From Sphingomonas aerophila (lineage in GTDB: Bacteria; Pseudomonadota; Alphaproteobacteria; Sphingomonadales; Sphingomonadaceae), in contig NZ_JACIJK010000004.1 of the NCBI RefSeq assembly GCF_014199305.1, positions 124,001-188,000 of the forward strand: a stretch of 64,000 nt of DNA, read 5' to 3'. Below the pieces are notes generated by a model. That model had not been told where the DNA came from. It saw only the letters and a program-made list of their open reading frames with translations, and ran no database searches. The translations under genes and the position numbers were made by a program. This document shows positions 9,277-18,221 of this stretch, piece by piece (position 1 is the first letter of the stretch; the number at the start of each line of letters is the position of its first letter).

Positions 9277-10749
9277 ATGAACAACACCACGCAGCCGCGC
9301 ACGGCCATTATCGACATCGGTTCGAATTCGATCCGGCTTGTGGTGTACCAGGGACCGCCCCGGCTTCCGGCGGTACTGTTCAATGAAAAGGTGCTGGCGG
9401 GCCTTGGCCGCGACCTGTCCGCGACGGGCGCGATCGATGAGGCCGGCATGGCGTCAGCGAAGATCGCGCTGGCCCGTTTTGCCGCAGTGGCGCGGGAGAT
9501 GAGGGCGGAACAGGTCCGCACGGTAGCGACCGCTGCGGTACGCGATGCCTCCAATGGCGGTCGCCTGATCGAAGCTGCACGCGACCTTGGCTTGACGGTG
9601 GAACTGCTGACTGGGGAAGAGGAAGCGACCGCGGCCGGCAACGGGGTGCTGTCGGCGATACCCGGGGCCGATGGCATCGTGGGAGACCTGGGCGGCGGCA
9701 GTTTGGAACTGGTCCGCATTAAGAAAGGGTCGGTCGCCGCGCGCGTATCCTTCCCCCTTGGCGTGTTGCGGCTGGCGGCGTTGAAGGAACGGCGCGGCAA
9801 GGGCTTCGAGCGTCATGTCGGCGCGCTGGTGGAGGCGGCGGGGTGGCTGAACAAGGGACAAGGCCTGCCCTTGTACCTGGTCGGCGGGTCATGGCGCGCA
9901 TTGGCCCGGCTCGACATGGGCCTGACCGGATACCCCCTGCCCGTGATCCACCAATATGGCCTGACGCCTGATCGGGTAGCGCATCTGTGCCGGGCCCTGC
10001 CGCGAATGGACAAGGCGACCCTGCGCCACGTGCCAGGCCTTTCCGCCGGACGCTCAGCCACGCTGGCCGATGCGGCCGCGCTGCTGGATGTGCTGTTCCG
10101 GTTGCTGGGGAGCCGGGTCGCTATCGCATCGGCTTTCGGGCTGCGCGAAGGGTTGCTGCACGCCGCCCTGGACCCACAGACGCGTGCGCTCGACCCGCTG
10201 ATCGTAGCCGCGCGCGATGAAGGGCGGCTGCTTGGACGGTTCGCGGAACATGGTGACCTGCTCGACCGATGGGTCCAGCCGGTCTTCGCGGGAGAGCCGG
10301 GCTGGGCGACGCGCATCCGGCACGCGGCCTGCCTGCTGGCCGATGTGGGCTGGCGCGCCAACCCAGAGTTCCGGGCCGAGCGCGGCGTTGAGATCGCCTT
10401 GCATGGCAACTGGGTAGCGATCGAGGCACATGAGCGTGCGATGCTGGCCCAGGCATTGTTCACCAGCCTGTGCGGGCGCACGGACAGCCCGCCTCCCTTG
10501 CCGGCCCTGGCAAGCGCGGCGGAGTTGAAGATGGCAAGCGCGTGGGGACTGGCCATGCGGCTTGGCCAGCGGTTGTCCGGCGGTCTTGCGGGCCCGCTGG
10601 AGCGATCGTCGCTGCAGCGCACACCAGGCGAGGTCGCCCTTGCGCTCGCGCCCACCGACCGGGCCTTGTACGGTGAGGCAGTTGAAAAGCGGCACGGCGC
10701 CCTGGCGGCCGCCTGGAACGCAGCCGCCAAGCTGAAGGTCAGCGATTAA
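9277..10749 (+). CDS. ppx: Exopolyphosphatase / guanosine pentaphosphatase (Ppx/GppA family)
   Basis: 490-residue member of the sugar kinase/actin superfamily that releases phosphate from polyphosphate or pppGpp. The phosphate-1 loop IIDIGSNSIRLVVY (residues 10-23), the catalytic glutamate region (LLTGEEEA) and phosphate-2 loop GDLGGGSLEL are all present. A C-terminal HD-like helical part follows. Sequence alone does not separate Ppx from GppA; the ppk neighbour favours exopolyphosphatase. It is probably the last gene of the DUF2066-hdaA-ppk-ppx operon. Confidence 0.94.
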   Translation: MNNTTQPRTAIIDIGSNSIRLVVYQGPPRLPAVLFNEKVLAGLGRDLSATGAIDEAGMASAKIALARFAAVAREMRAEQVRTVATAAVRDASNGGRLIEAARDLGLTVELLTGEEEATAAGNGVLSAIPGADGIVGDLGGGSLELVRIKKGSVAARVSFPLGVLRLAALKERRGKGFERHVGALVEAAGWLNKGQGLPLYLVGGSWRALARLDMGLTGYPLPVIHQYGLTPDRVAHLCRALPRMDKATLRHVPGLSAGRSATLADAAALLDVLFRLLGSRVAIASAFGLREGLLHAALDPQTRALDPLIVAARDEGRLLGRFAEHGDLLDRWVQPVFAGEPGWATRIRHAACLLADVGWRANPEFRAERGVEIALHGNWVAIEAHERAMLAQALFTSLCGRTDSPPPLPALASAAELKMASAWGLAMRLGQRLSGGLAGPLERSSLQRTPGEVALALAPTDRALYGEAVEKRHGALAAAWNAAAKLKVSD

Positions 10750-10960
10750 GCGGCGGCACCGACAGGCTCACCCGTGATCGGCCGCGACCCGCCGGGGCGA
10801 CGGAGCCGGACGTGAGTGACCTGGGCACCCGACGGGGAGTCGGACGCAATGCGCGTAAGGGCGCCGGCGACCGACGAGGCTAAGGCGTTCAGTCGTGGCA
10901 GTCAGCCCTGGTACGACGGCCACGCGCAAAGGCGAAGCTCCAACCGCCGTTGCGCACCGT

Positions 10961-10984
10961 TAGGGGCAGGGCTGCCCACCCCTA
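10961..10984. terminator. Hairpin between convergent ppx and rnd
   Basis: Inverted repeat TAGGGG...CCCCTA with an inner GGG/CCC pairing and a three-base loop, just before the rnd stop codon on the opposite strand. It could end ppx transcription, rnd transcription, or both. There is no T-run, so it is only a candidate. The rest of the 236-base gap from 10750 shows no gene that I can support. Confidence 0.4.
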
Positions 10985-10985
10985 C

Positions 10986-12173
10986 TCACGCAGCGGCGTC
11001 GACAGCCTCGTCGGCCCTGGTCATCTTCAGCTTGCCGCCCTTTACGGCGAAGCCAAGCCGCCCTTCCACCAGGTCGAGCGCGTCGCGGCCGAACTGGTCG
11101 AAACGCCAGCCTTCCAGCATCGGCAATCCGCCGCGCACGCCTGCGGCGAGTGCCTCCAGTTCCTCGGATCGCGCGAGAAGGCGTGGGGCCACGTCGATGT
11201 CGCGCGCACGAATCTTGAGCAGCAGCTTCAGCAAGTCCGCCACGAGGGAGCCGTCCTTGCCCAATCCGGGCTTGCGATCGTCGCGGGGCGGCATCTCGTC
11301 GGCCGGCAGCGGGGTTGCCGCTTCCAGGGTCGCCATCAGCCGCGCGCCGATGTCGTTGCTGGCCCAGGTCGCGGACAGTCCGCGCACCTTGGCAAGGTCG
11401 GCCTGCTTGCGTGGGGAATGGCCGGCAAGATCCGCAAGCGTTTCATCCTTCACGATCCGGCCGCGCGGGAGATCCTTGTTGCGCGCTTCCAGCTCGCGCC
11501 AGCGCGCCAAGGCCTTCAATCGGCCGAGCACGTCGGCCTTGCGGCTCGGCACGCGAATCCGCTTCCAGGCGAGGTCAGGATCGTTGGCATAGTTTGCGGG
11601 ATCCGCCAGACGCTCCATTTCCTGATCCAACCAGGCACCGCGACCAGTCTTTCGCAGCCGCTCAAGCATTCTCGGGAAGATATTCGCGAGGTGTGTGACG
11701 TCGCCGATGGCATATTCGATCTGGCGCGCATCGAGCGGGCGACGAGCCCAATCCGTGAAGCGGGCGCCCTTGTCGATGCTGATGCCCAGCCAGCTATCGA
11801 CCAGGTTCGAATAGCCGATCTGTTCGCCTTGCCCCAGCGCCATCGCGGCGACCTGAGTGTCGAACAGCGGGTGAGGAGTCTTGCCGGTCAGGTTATAGAT
11901 GATCTCGATGTCCTGCCCACCGGCATGGAATATCTTCAGCACTTCCTCGTTGTTCACCATCAGGTCGAGAAGCGGCTGGAGGTCGAGGCCGGGCACCATT
12001 GGATCGATGGCGGCAGCCTCTTCCGTATCCGCGACCTGGATCAGGCAGAGTTCGGGCCAGTACGTGCTTTCACGCATGAACTCCGTGTCGACGCAGATGA
12101 AGTCGGCTTGCGCCCAGCGGTGGCAAAGGTTGGCGAGCGTTACGCTGTCGGTGACCAGGGGGTGGATGTGCAT
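10986..12173 (-). CDS. rnd: Ribonuclease D
   Basis: 3'-5' exoribonuclease of the DEDD family that trims tRNA precursors. 395 residues. The Exo I motif VDTEFMRE lies at about residues 27-34, Exo II in FHAGGQDIEII and Exo III in YAIGDVTHL. A following HRDC-like helical domain contains RWRELEARNKDLPRGRIVKD. The frame extends 23 codons upstream, but MHIHPLVTD at 12173 matches the family N-terminus and sits right behind a promoter, with no Shine-Dalgarno, so the mRNA is likely leaderless. It is divergent from aspS. Confidence 0.95.
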   Translation of the reverse strand: MHIHPLVTDSVTLANLCHRWAQADFICVDTEFMRESTYWPELCLIQVADTEEAAAIDPMVPGLDLQPLLDLMVNNEEVLKIFHAGGQDIEIIYNLTGKTPHPLFDTQVAAMALGQGEQIGYSNLVDSWLGISIDKGARFTDWARRPLDARQIEYAIGDVTHLANIFPRMLERLRKTGRGAWLDQEMERLADPANYANDPDLAWKRIRVPSRKADVLGRLKALARWRELEARNKDLPRGRIVKDETLADLAGHSPRKQADLAKVRGLSATWASNDIGARLMATLEAATPLPADEMPPRDDRKPGLGKDGSLVADLLKLLLKIRARDIDVAPRLLARSEELEALAAGVRGGLPMLEGWRFDQFGRDALDLVEGRLGFAVKGGKLKMTRADEAVDAAA

Positions 12174-12179
12174 CGGCCC

Positions 12180-12208
12180 GCTGTAGCGCGGCGCTTCCCG
12201 GTTGACAA
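12180..12208 (-). promoter_or_regulatory. Promoter of rnd, leaderless type
   Basis: Reading on the minus strand: TTGTCA, 17 bases, TACAGC, then six bases (GGGCCG) and the rnd ATG at 12173. A transcript would start at or next to the A of the start codon. This supports the chosen start and explains the missing ribosome site. Confidence 0.6.
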
Positions 12209-12331
12209 AAGGGGGTTGAGGAGGGGAGGGCGACGCCTTCATTCAATCACGTCCTCGCGATGAGCGGGGGCATAGCGCGTGGTGTCCGGAACCCTTCGGG
12301 GTCCAGCCTGCGCGGGAATACGGACCAGACG

Positions 12332-14152
12332 ATGCACGCCTATCGCACTCACACCTGCGCCGCGCTGAACGCTTCGGCGGTTGGCGACACTGTTCGCCTG
12401 TCGGGCTGGGTGCATCGCAAGCGCGATCACGGCGGCGTGTTGTTCGTCGACCTGCGCGACCATTATGGAATCACGCAGGTAGTGGCGGACAGCGACAGCC
12501 CGGCGCTGGCAACCTTGGAAGCTGCCCGCGCCGAGTCGGTGATTACCATCGATGGCGTCGTGAAGGCGCGCACCCCTGCCACGGTGAACCCGAACCTGCC
12601 GACCGGCGCGATAGAGGTGTTCGCCCGCGCGGCGACCGTCCAGTCCACCGCGCAGGAACTGCCCATGCCGGTGGCAGGCGATGCCGAATATCCGGAGGAC
12701 ATACGCCTTCGTTATCGCTTCCTCGACCTGCGTCGTGAGAAGCTGCACGCCAATATCCTGCTGCGGTCGAACGTCATCGCTTCCATCCGCCGCCGCATGG
12801 TGGACAGCGGCTTCACCGAATTCCAGACGCCGATCCTGACCGCATCAAGCCCCGAAGGTGCCCGCGACTACCTCGTCCCCAGCCGCGTCCATCCGGGCAA
12901 GTTCTATGCGCTCCCCCAGGCGCCGCAGATGTTCAAGCAGCTGCTGATGGTGGCGGGCTTTGACCGTTATTTCCAGATCGCGCCCTGCTTCCGTGACGAG
13001 GACGCGCGAGCGGATCGTTCACCGGGTGAGTTCTACCAGCTCGACTTCGAAATGAGCTTCGTCACGCAGGAGGACGTGTTCCAGGCAATCGAGCCGGTGC
13101 TCCACGGCCTGTTCGAAGAGTTCGCCGATTGGCAGGGCAAGGGGCGTCAGGTTTCCGCCCTGCCGTTCCGCCGCATCCCGTATCGCGAGTCGATGCTTAA
13201 GTACGGCAATGACAAGCCCGACCTGCGCAATCCGATCGAGATCTCCGACGTGTCCGACCACTTCCGAGGCTCCGGCTTCGGGCGCTTCGCCTCGATCGTC
13301 GATGGCGGAGACGTGGTGCGCGCGATCCCGGCGCCCGCCACCGCAGAGAAGAGCCGCAAGTTCTTTGACGACATGAACGCCTGGGCGCAGAGCGAGGGGT
13401 TCGCGGGGCTTGGCTATGCGACCCGCAAGGGCGGCGAATGGGGTGGTCCGATCGCCAAGAACCATGGCGAGGACAAGATGAACGCCCTTGCCGACGCGCT
13501 GGGACTTGGTCCGGATGACGGATTGTTCTTCGCAGCGGGCAAGGAAGCGCAAGCGGCCAAGCTGGCGGGTCTCGCCCGCACCCGAGTCGGCCACGACCTG
13601 GGCCTGATCGATCCCAAGCGTTTCGAGTTCTGCTGGATCGTCGACTTCCCGATGTTCGAATATGACGAGGACGCGAAGAAGATCGACTTCAGCCACAACC
13701 CGTTCTCGATGCCGCAAGGCGAGCTGGAAGCGCTGGAAACCAAAGACCCACTCGACATCCTCGCCTACCAGTACGACATCGTCTGCAATGGCATCGAGCT
13801 GTCGTCGGGCGCGATCCGGAACCATCGACCAGAGATCATGTACAAGGCGTTCGAGATCGCGGGCTACAGCCAGGCGGACGTGGACACCAATTTCGCGGGC
13901 ATGATCAACGCCTTCAAATTCGGCGCCCCGCCGCACGGTGGCTCGGCGCCAGGCATTGATCGCATGGTCATGCTGCTCGCCGATGAGCCGAACATCCGCG
14001 AGGTCATCACCTTCCCGATGACGCAAAAGGCGGAGGACCTGATGATGGGCGCGCCAAGCTTCGTGTCGGCCAAACAGTTGCGCGAGCTGAACCTGCGCTC
14101 AACGGCAGAGGTGAAGGACGTGGACAGGGCGGTTGCACCCTCTGCCGGGTAA
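12332..14152 (+). CDS. aspS: Aspartyl-tRNA synthetase, probably non-discriminating (Asp/Asn)
   Basis: Class IIb synthetase of 606 residues with the bacterial GAD insertion. The anticodon-binding OB fold occupies roughly the first 110 residues. Motif 2 is seen as [24 protein letters not shown] (in two parts, near 225-250) and motif 3 as [12 protein letters not shown]. Residue 33 (in RKRDHGG) is histidine. In known non-discriminating enzymes this site is histidine, while E. coli has leucine. That suggests the enzyme also charges tRNA-Asn and depends on GatCAB. The ATG at 12332 gives the normal N-terminus; an upstream in-frame ATG-less extension from 12260 is not conserved-looking. No clear Shine-Dalgarno is visible. 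Confidence 0.97.
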   Translation: MHAYRTHTCAALNASAVGDTVRLSGWVHRKRDHGGVLFVDLRDHYGITQVVADSDSPALATLEAARAESVITIDGVVKARTPATVNPNLPTGAIEVFARAATVQSTAQELPMPVAGDAEYPEDIRLRYRFLDLRREKLHANILLRSNVIASIRRRMVDSGFTEFQTPILTASSPEGARDYLVPSRVHPGKFYALPQAPQMFKQLLMVAGFDRYFQIAPCFRDEDARADRSPGEFYQLDFEMSFVTQEDVFQAIEPVLHGLFEEFADWQGKGRQVSALPFRRIPYRESMLKYGNDKPDLRNPIEISDVSDHFRGSGFGRFASIVDGGDVVRAIPAPATAEKSRKFFDDMNAWAQSEGFAGLGYATRKGGEWGGPIAKNHGEDKMNALADALGLGPDDGLFFAAGKEAQAAKLAGLARTRVGHDLGLIDPKRFEFCWIVDFPMFEYDEDAKKIDFSHNPFSMPQGELEALETKDPLDILAYQYDIVCNGIELSSGAIRNHRPEIMYKAFEIAGYSQADVDTNFAGMINAFKFGAPPHGGSAPGIDRMVMLLADEPNIREVITFPMTQKAEDLMMGAPSFVSAKQLRELNLRSTAEVKDVDRAVAPSAG

Positions 14153-14213
14153 CGTGCTGGGTCGAGTGTGCCGCGTCAGCGGACGCACAGGCTGAGAAAC
14201 GAGGGAAAAGGGC

Positions 14214-15611
14214 GTGCTCGACGACCAGCTGCGACCGGCAGCGCCCACCGCGCTGACGCGCAGCCTGGGCGTCGCGGGCGTATTGTTCCTGACCCTGTCG
14301 GTCGCGACGCCTGCCTCGTCGGTGTTCGTGATCGTGCCCGGCATGTTCCAAGTCGCCGGCACGGGCGCGGTCTGGGCGATGATCATCGCCGGGTTGGTGT
14401 GCGTGGCGACCGCCTTCATCTATGCAGAGCTGTCGTCCGCATGGCCGGTCGCGGGCGGTGAGTATGTAGCAGTGGCGCGCACCCTGGGGCCGCTTGCCGG
14501 CTTCGTGATGCTGGGCGTCAACGCCTTCGACAATCTGCTCTTTCTGCCTGTGGCTGGGCTTGGCGTAAGCGAGGTTCTGGCCGGCGTGGTGCCCGGACTG
14601 CCGCCGCGTGGCACCGCCATCGCGGTTGTCGGGGCGTGCACTCTGGTCGGGCTGTTCAACATTCGCGTGAATGCGGTGCTGACCGGACTGTTTCTGGCCG
14701 TGGAGGTGCTCGCGCTCGCGGTTGTCGGCATGCTTGGCTTTGGTCACCTGAGTCGTAACCCCGCCGCGTTCCTTACTGCGCCGGTGGTCGCCGCCGCCGG
14801 CGAGCTGAGGCCAGCCGACCTGGCTTCGGTCGGCCTGGCGACCACGATCGCGATCTTCGCTCTTAACGGCTACGGCGCGGCCGTTTATTTTGGCGAGGAG
14901 ATGCACCAGGCGCCCCGCCGGATCGCTCGCGCCATTCTGATCGCACTTGTCGCGACACTGGTGTTGGAAGGCGTGCCCGTCGTGGCGGCGCTGTCTGGAG
15001 CGCCAGATCTTCCGCCGACGCTGGGGAGCGAGGACCCGTTCGGGCTGCTGGTCCGCCAATGGGCGGGACCCACCGCCGCGCATTGGCTTGCCTGGGGCGT
15101 GGTGCTGGCCATCGTCAACGCGATCATCGCGTGGGTGCTTGCCTGCGCTCGCTTCTTCTACGGCACTGCACGGGACGGTTCATGGGGTCGCCCGCTCGAT
15201 TCATGGTTGCAGGCGATCCATCCGCGCTGGGGCTCCCCCTGGCTCGGCACGATGCTGATCGGCGTGACGGGCATGGCGCTCTGCTTTCTGCCGCTCAGGC
15301 TGCTGCTGATCTGGAGTGGGGCAGGGCTGATCGCCATCTACGCCGGCATTGCGCTGGCGGCGATGGTCGGGCGCCATACGGGCGCGACGGACGGGGCGGG
15401 TTACCGCATGCCCCTTTATCCCCTAGCGCCGCTGCTGACACTGGCGGCACTCGGGTACGTTACCTGGACGAGCTGGCTCGATCCCGCCGAGGGCCGGCCC
15501 GCCCTGATCGCGACGGCGTTCCAGATAGCTGGATCGGCCGCGTACTACTGGCTGGTGCTGCGTCGGCGGGGCTGGGCGGCAACCTTGCCGCAAATCGACC
15601 AACCCGCCTGA
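14214..15611 (+). CDS. APC-family amino acid permease
   Basis: 465-residue inner-membrane transporter with about 12 hydrophobic segments. The first helix carries the GVLFLTLSVATPASSVFVI stretch with the small-residue break typical of APC substrate sites. ELSSAWPVAGGEYVAVAR follows helix 2, the family's conserved region. The substrate is not readable; amino acids or polyamines are likely. It starts with GTG at 14214, preceded by GAGGGAAAAGGG. It is a single gene between aspS and the convergent carbonic anhydrase, only 9 bases from the latter's stop. Confidence 0.88.
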   Translation: MLDDQLRPAAPTALTRSLGVAGVLFLTLSVATPASSVFVIVPGMFQVAGTGAVWAMIIAGLVCVATAFIYAELSSAWPVAGGEYVAVARTLGPLAGFVMLGVNAFDNLLFLPVAGLGVSEVLAGVVPGLPPRGTAIAVVGACTLVGLFNIRVNAVLTGLFLAVEVLALAVVGMLGFGHLSRNPAAFLTAPVVAAAGELRPADLASVGLATTIAIFALNGYGAAVYFGEEMHQAPRRIARAILIALVATLVLEGVPVVAALSGAPDLPPTLGSEDPFGLLVRQWAGPTAAHWLAWGVVLAIVNAIIAWVLACARFFYGTARDGSWGRPLDSWLQAIHPRWGSPWLGTMLIGVTGMALCFLPLRLLLIWSGAGLIAIYAGIALAAMVGRHTGATDGAGYRMPLYPLAPLLTLAALGYVTWTSWLDPAEGRPALIATAFQIAGSAAYYWLVLRRRGWAATLPQIDQPA

Positions 15612-15620
15612 AGCGGATTG

Positions 15621-16250
15621 TCAGACCGGCTCAAAGCGGCCGTTCTCCTGCAATGCCCGCAGCTTGCCGTCGGCGATCGCGAACACGGCGCCGTGGATCG
15701 TGAGCGCGCCCGCATCCAACGCCTCGCGGATGAATGGGAAGGTCTTCAGGTTCTCGATCGAGACCTTCACCCCTTCCTGCTCCAGCGCTCGCTGCCCTTC
15801 GGCTCCGTCGCCATGTTCTGCCACGACCCGATCACGAGCCTCATCAAGCAGGCCGATCCATCCCGCCACAAAGCCGCCGTTTCCGGGCTTTGCATCAGCA
15901 AGACTGCGAGTCAGAGCTGCACTGACACCGCCACAGGCGCCGTGGCCGAGCACCAGGATTTCATCGACCTTCAACTTGGTCACGGCAAACTCGACCGCGG
16001 CCGATACGCCATGCAAGCCACCCGACGCGTCGAACGGGGGCACCAACGCCGCCACGTTGCGGACCACAAACACCTCGCCCGGGCGTGAGCCGAAGATGGT
16101 GGCCGGATCGACGCGGCTGTCGGAGCAGCTGATGATCATGACCTTGGGTTCCTGCCCTTCAGCCAGTTCGCTCCAGCGCTCCCGCTCCTGCAGCCATTCG
16201 CCGCCGCGAAACCGGTAATAGCCGTCGATCAGGTCGGAAAAGTGAGTCAT
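15621..16250 (-). CDS. Beta-class carbonic anhydrase
   Basis: Zinc enzyme interconverting carbon dioxide and bicarbonate. 209 residues. Zinc ligands C42, H103 and C106 are visible in SCSDSRVDP and LGHGACGG. The D44-R46 dyad that gates the metal in beta-class enzymes is also there. The C-terminus (TIHGAVFAIADGKL) is typical. The ATG at 16250 is preceded by GGGACTCC on the coding strand. It is divergent from lipA with a gap of about 100 bases. Confidence 0.95.
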   Translation of the reverse strand: MTHFSDLIDGYYRFRGGEWLQERERWSELAEGQEPKVMIISCSDSRVDPATIFGSRPGEVFVVRNVAALVPPFDASGGLHGVSAAVEFAVTKLKVDEILVLGHGACGGVSAALTRSLADAKPGNGGFVAGWIGLLDEARDRVVAEHGDGAEGQRALEQEGVKVSIENLKTFPFIREALDAGALTIHGAVFAIADGKLRALQENGRFEPV

Positions 16251-16316
16251 TGGAGTCCCGTGTTCTCGGTGTTCGCCTGAAAACCTAATCTAGCAGGGGG
16301 CAAGCGGTTCCCACCA

Positions 16317-16345
16317 TTGCTCCATGCCCGGCGCATGTCTATCTG
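16317..16345 (+). promoter_or_regulatory. Promoter of lipA, leaderless type
   Basis: TTGCTC, 17 bases, TATCTG, then seven bases to the ATG at 16353. The predicted transcript begins at the start codon and there is no ribosome site, so the ATG at 16353 is favoured over the upstream TTG (16317) and ATG (16335), which lie inside the promoter. Confidence 0.6.
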
Positions 16346-16352
16346 CGCCACC

Positions 16353-17252
16353 ATGAACGAGATGACGCCGCTCGCCCGTCCTGAGCGCCCCCGCAAGCCC
16401 GACTGGATCCGGGTCAAGGCGCCGACCAGCCTTGGCTTTTCGGAAACCAAGGGTTTGATGCGGCGGCTGGGCCTTGCCACCGTGTGCGAGGAAGCGGCGT
16501 GCCCGAACATCGGTGAGTGCTGGACCAAGAAGCACGCCACCGTGATGATCCTGGGTGACACCTGCACCCGTGCCTGCGCCTTTTGCAACGTCAAGACGGG
16601 GATGCCGCGCGCGGTCGACCCGCTGGAGCCCGAGCACGTAGCGGTTGCGGCGGCCGAGCTGGGCCTGGAGCATATCGTTGTCACCAGCGTGGACCGCGAC
16701 GACCTGCCCGATGGCGGCGCGTCCCAATTCGTGAAGGTGATTGAGGCGCTTCGTCGGAACACGCCCAAGACAACGATCGAGATCCTGACGCCAGACTTCC
16801 GCAACAAGGCACAGGCGGCGATCGAGTCGATCGTGACGGCCCGGCCCGACGTGTACAATCACAATCTGGAAACCGTGCCGAGGCTGTATCCGACAATCCG
16901 CCCGGGCGCCCGTTATTACGCGTCGCTGCGGCTGCTGGAGAGCGTGAAAAGGCACGATCCATCGATCTTCACCAAGTCGGGCGTGATGCTGGGCTTGGGC
17001 GAGCAGCGGTTGGAAGTGCACCAGGTCATGGACGACATGCGCTCCGCCGACATCGATTTCCTGACCATGGGCCAGTATCTGCAGCCCACGCCGAAGCACG
17101 CCAGGGTCGAGGAATTCGTCACTCCCAAGGCGTTTGACGCCTATGCCGGTATCGCCCGCGCAAAGGGCTTTCTGCTGGTCGCCGCATCGCCGCTGACCCG
17201 GTCGAGCTACCATGCAGGCGACGACTTTGCCCGCCTGCGCGCCGCGCGGTAG
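16353..17252 (+). CDS. lipA: Lipoyl synthase
   Basis: Radical-SAM enzyme inserting sulfur at C6 and C8 of protein-bound octanoate. 299 residues. The auxiliary cluster cysteines are in [12 protein letters not shown], and the radical-SAM cluster cysteines in CTRACAFC. The C-terminal serine ligand of the auxiliary cluster is in LTRSSYHA. The conserved GDTCTR and DDLPDGG stretches are also present. It lies 19 bases before the RatA/COQ10-like gene and is probably cotranscribed with it, a common alphaproteobacterial pair. Confidence 0.97.
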   Translation: MNEMTPLARPERPRKPDWIRVKAPTSLGFSETKGLMRRLGLATVCEEAACPNIGECWTKKHATVMILGDTCTRACAFCNVKTGMPRAVDPLEPEHVAVAAAELGLEHIVVTSVDRDDLPDGGASQFVKVIEALRRNTPKTTIEILTPDFRNKAQAAIESIVTARPDVYNHNLETVPRLYPTIRPGARYYASLRLLESVKRHDPSIFTKSGVMLGLGEQRLEVHQVMDDMRSADIDFLTMGQYLQPTPKHARVEEFVTPKAFDAYAGIARAKGFLLVAASPLTRSSYHAGDDFARLRAAR

Positions 17253-17271
17253 GCGAAGCTGGGGCTGGTTC

Positions 17272-17754
17272 GTGCCTAAGCACACCGAGACCCGGCATCT
17301 GCCCTATAGCGCGACGCAGATGTTCGACCTGGTGGCCGACGTGAAGCGCTATCCGGAGTTCCTGCCCTGGGTCAGCGCCATGCGGGTACGCCGGGACGGG
17401 CCGACGGAGACGATCGCGGACATGATCGTCGGTTTCAAGGGCCTGCGTGAAAGCTTCACGTCCAAGGTCGACAAGGAACGACCCACTCGCATCCATGTCG
17501 ACTATGTCGATGGACCGCTGAAGTACCTGCGCAACGACTGGGTGTTCCGCGACGAAGACAGTGGCTGCACCGTCGACTTCGCGGTCGACTTCCAGTTCAA
17601 GAACCGAGTGTTCGAGGCCTTGGCCGGCCAGGTGTTCGGCGTCGCCCTGCGCCGCATGATCGGTGCGTTCGAGGCGCGCGCGATAGCGCTTTATGGATCG
17701 AGCGACGCCGCGGGTTCCGGCAACAGCAACTCGAGCGCACACAGCGCCGCCTGA
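17272..17754 (+). CDS. RatA/COQ10-type START-domain protein
   Basis: 160-residue polyketide-cyclase/START domain protein. The N-terminal TRHLPYSATQMFDLVADVKRYPEF segment (read in two halves) is diagnostic of the COQ10/RatA group, and the end is a helical FEALAGQVFG region. Homologues bind ubiquinone (COQ10) or, in E. coli, are named RatA; which role applies here is not shown. Start is the GTG at 17272, giving VPKHTETRHLPYS. The last 64 bases overlap the end of the convergent pncC/cinA gene. Confidence 0.88.
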   Translation: MPKHTETRHLPYSATQMFDLVADVKRYPEFLPWVSAMRVRRDGPTETIADMIVGFKGLRESFTSKVDKERPTRIHVDYVDGPLKYLRNDWVFRDEDSGCTVDFAVDFQFKNRVFEALAGQVFGVALRRMIGAFEARAIALYGSSDAAGSGNSNSSAHSAA

Positions 17755-18221
17755 AGGCGGATCTCACCGCGGCCGAGTTCGCCGAATTGCTTCTTGTCGG
17801 CATGAACGTCGGACGAGTCGCCGCCCTTCTCCGCGCGAGCGAAGACAACCGTTCCGACCGGCTTCTTGACCGTACCTCCGCCTGGCCCCGCCACGCCGGT
17901 GATCGCGACCGCAACGTCGGCGCCGCTCATCGCGAGCGCTCCTTGCGCCATGCTCCAGGCGACCGCGACGGAAACGGCGCCAAAGGTTTCGAGCACGTCG
18001 CCGCTGACCCGCAGCATGGCCGTTTTCGCGTCGTTGGAGTAGGTTACGAACCCGGCCTCGAACACGTCTGAAGATCCGGCGATCTCCGTCAGGGCGGCGG
18101 AGACCAGGCCACCCGTGCAGCTTTCCGCGACCGCAACACGGCGGCCCGCCTCGCGATTGGCCGTGATCACGCGCTGGGCCGCTTCAACCAGTTCAGACGG
18201 CAGGATCGTATCGGCGTTCAT
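17691..18221 (-). CDS. pncC: CinA C-terminal-type nicotinamide-nucleotide amidohydrolase (PncC)
   Basis: Converts NMN to nicotinic acid mononucleotide in NAD recycling. 176 residues, the stand-alone CinA_C domain without the N-terminal competence domain. Family motifs seen: AESCTGGLVSAALT near 33-46 (catalytic serine/threonine region), FEAGFVTYSN, and the glycine-rich AITGVAGPGGGT. Its ATG overlaps the stop of the upstream secreted-protein gene by four bases. Its 3' end overlaps the RatA-like gene on the other strand by 64 bases. Confidence 0.93.
   Translation of the reverse strand: MNADTILPSELVEAAQRVITANREAGRRVAVAESCTGGLVSAALTEIAGSSDVFEAGFVTYSNDAKTAMLRVSGDVLETFGAVSVAVAWSMAQGALAMSGADVAVAITGVAGPGGGTVKKPVGTVVFARAEKGGDSSDVHADKKQFGELGRGEIRLQAALCALELLLPEPAASLDP

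Noticed and set aside
10816-10985. Plus-strand open frame leading into the rnd antisense
   Set aside because: No ribosome site and no conserved pattern; most of the frame is the complement of rnd.
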